In this document: positions 62,146 through 64,000 of the stretch, piece by piece
How positions within the stretch are numbered: the stretch's first letter is position 1
Layout: each line of letters opens with the position of its first letter
Origin: Phaseolus vulgaris
Taxonomy: Eukaryota; Streptophyta; Magnoliopsida; Fabales; Fabaceae
Assembly (NCBI RefSeq): GCF_000499845.2
Contig: NC_023754.2
Span: 24,648,611-24,712,610, forward strand
Reading direction: 5' to 3'
Length of the DNA: 64,000 nucleotides
Program-made: the position numbers and the translations under genes
The notes under the pieces: model-generated
What the model saw: the letters and a program-made list of their open reading frames with translations, nothing else
Database searches by the model: none
Told to the model about the DNA's origin: nothing

Positions 62146-64000
62146 TCTTCTCTTTCTAGTGCGGCCAAATCCTCACACCAATAGCCTTTGTTCAACAAAA
62201 AATGGGGCTTGCTCAGTGGCTATTTATAACTCTTTTGTGTGCTTTGGTTTTTTTACCTGATGCTGACAAGTGCACTGGTTCAGGTTTAATCCTAGAACAC
62301 CAACAACAAAAGATGATTTTAAAAGGGTAGAATATAGTAATAATAATAATGATGAGAGAAGGAAAAAGAAGAAGAAAGAAAGTGTGTTCGTATAAGAAAT
62401 TAATTGACCGCAAAGAGAGGAACGAGCTTTCCCTGCACTGAAGCAAACTAAACTTGACAAATGAAATGCATAAGCATGCTTCTACTTTAGCTTCTCCTTA
62501 ATTCTAGCTTGACAGCAACAGTTACCCTCTTTCTATTTTTCTTTTAGTTTTCCCGTTTAATTTCTGTGTATGGTTAACTATCAAAACTATAATTAGTACA
62601 AATCTTGAAATAATTGTTATAAAAGTTACAGTGAGAAGTCACAGTTCAAGAATTTGTTGGGTTTGTTTGGATTGGATGGGGGTGAAAAAGAAAAGAAGTG
62701 AAGAAAATTAATAAATTTGAATGAAAAAATTGTAAGTGATTTAGTTAATGTAAAATAAAAAATTATAAAATAATTTAATATAAGAAAACATTTTTAGAAA
62801 TACAAACAAGAAGTAAGATAAATTTTAAATTAAAAAAAAATAATAAAACCTTAATAAAGAAATTATATTTAAAATAAAAAAATTAAAATATTTTCACAAA
62901 ATATGAAAAAGTAAATTATTTTATTTTATTATAATATAAAAACATATATTAATAAAATATTAATAGTTCTCTACACATCTCAATTCTCTTTCATGTGCTT
63001 CTTTATTAATATAATATAAGCGTTTAGTATTTGTGATATTTCCGATATATTAAACTCTAATATATATTTTTAAATAAAAGTTTTAAAGTTAGTCATCATG
63101 TAGCTTAAGATCTTAGAATCTCAGATAGGTCTTCAGCCTTCAAGTAACAATATTTATTTGTCATCATATATTGTTATAAAATATTTTCAATAAGTAACAA
63201 TCAGAGGAGTCTGAATTTAAAGAAACATAGAAAAAACTTCAATAAATTTTTCATACTCACGAAAAATACCTTCACAAATAGCAAGATCAGGATATCTCAT
63301 AAATAGAAAGATCAGGATATCTCATAAGTAGCAAGATCAGGATATCTCATAAGTAGCAAGATCAGGATATCTCATAACAGCCCTATCAGTGTTAATTAAA
63401 CCCTAATATATTTAAAACACAATTAATTATCTATAATTTTGTTAGCAAATCTCTTTAATATTTAAAAAAAATCGCATAAAAATACTCCATTTTTCATGTT
63501 TTTAATATTTTATTATCTGTTTTTTCACACTTTGTAATTTTTTCGTTTTTGACCTTTTCATATTTTATCCCACTCTACACTTCACAAACTTTTACTTCTT
63601 ATTTAAGAAGTATATTTCGAAATGATGAAGTATACGAAAAATTTGAGTATGTACTATAGTTGATATACAGTTAAAAGCAAGGTTGATGAAGTTACTGTTG
63701 GCACTGGGAAAGGGTACATAGGATACAGCCAGCAGGGAAGGAGAACATCAAAGATGTGGACCAGTGCCAATTGAGCATGTTATTGTCGGCAACAATAATT
63801 CTTTCAATAACCTAAATTCACTTCTGATCAGTAACATTCAGGTTCAGTCATATATTGGTGAATAACAAGTGCTGCAGTAGTTGGTCGCAGTTTTATTTCC
63901 TTTCAATCCTTGTTCTTCTGCTGACACATTTTGCTTCACTCTCAAATATCAACTAGTGGTGTTAACAGTATGAGAATTTCATTTTGCATCACACATAACC
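62146..64000. other. Region upstream of MAP70 to window end
   Basis: Positions 62146-62460 are the likely leader and proximal promoter of MAP70. TTTGTTTGGATTGGATGGGGG at 62657-62678 resembles a MITE end, with a weakly complementary stretch near 62975-63005. The 25-bp minisatellite lies at 63276-63375. Positions 63660-63850 are less AT-rich but show no coding frame; a gene may start beyond the window. Confidence 0.5.
63276..63375. repeat. 25-bp minisatellite, four copies
   Basis: Four head-to-tail 25-bp units (63276-63300, 63301-63325, 63326-63350, 63351-63375) share GCAAGATCAGGATATCTCAT; copy 2 has GAAAG for GCAAG, and the first bases vary between AAAT and AAGT. Each unit contains the palindrome GATATC. 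Confidence 0.95.

Noticed and set aside
63660..63850. Less AT-rich stretch near the window end that might be an exon
   Set aside because: No frame remains open over a useful length and no family motif was seen.

Overview
This is plant nuclear DNA. Genes have many short exons with GT-AG introns, intergenic DNA is very AT-rich, and the products are plant-specific families (trihelix, NF-YB, HIPP, PPR-SMR, MAP70). Protein style, AT-rich spacers and legume-like repeats suggest a legume, perhaps Phaseolus or Vigna. That species assignment is an inference made without a search. I joined exons by eye. Every multi-exon model reported here stays in frame across all its junctions, which is strong internal support.

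Layout. Positions 1-3178 are a spacer that opens with degenerate repeats. A first cluster follows: a single-domain GT-2-type trihelix factor (3179-5071, minus), a NUDT2-type Nudix hydrolase in nine exons (7061-11252, plus), an NF-YB histone-fold subunit (14193-14735, minus) and a mitochondrial acyl carrier protein (19841-20414, minus). A second cluster holds a SnRK1 beta subunit with a carbohydrate-binding module (24577-27162, plus), a two-HMA-domain farnesylated metallochaperone-like HIPP (29641-33316, minus), a Pi21-like single-HMA HIPP (39165-40342, plus) and two tandem intact SVR7/ATP4-like PPR-SMR genes (45650-47800 and 51437-53560, plus). The window ends with a small myristoylatable basic protein (54808-55227, plus) and a ten-exon MAP70 microtubule-associated protein (56141-62145, minus).

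The genes do not form a pathway or operon. What links them is ancestry. From memory, the first four match the consecutive Arabidopsis genes At5g47660-At5g47650-At5g47640-At5g47630 in the same order. The beta subunit, the Pi21-like HIPP and the PPR-SMR genes match At4g16360, At4g16380 and At4g16390. The window therefore looks like two conserved microsynteny segments lying side by side.

Spacers contain recognisable transposon debris: a probable copia-type solo LTR, a foldback MITE with a CACTA-like end inside the first MAP70 intron, and a likely LTR fragment near 18.2 kb. There are also several minisatellites and TA-rich microsatellites. I found no convincing tRNA, rRNA, CRISPR array or wholly new system. 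The most informative items are the diverged tandem PPR-SMR pair, the synteny, and a GC-AG intron in MAP70.
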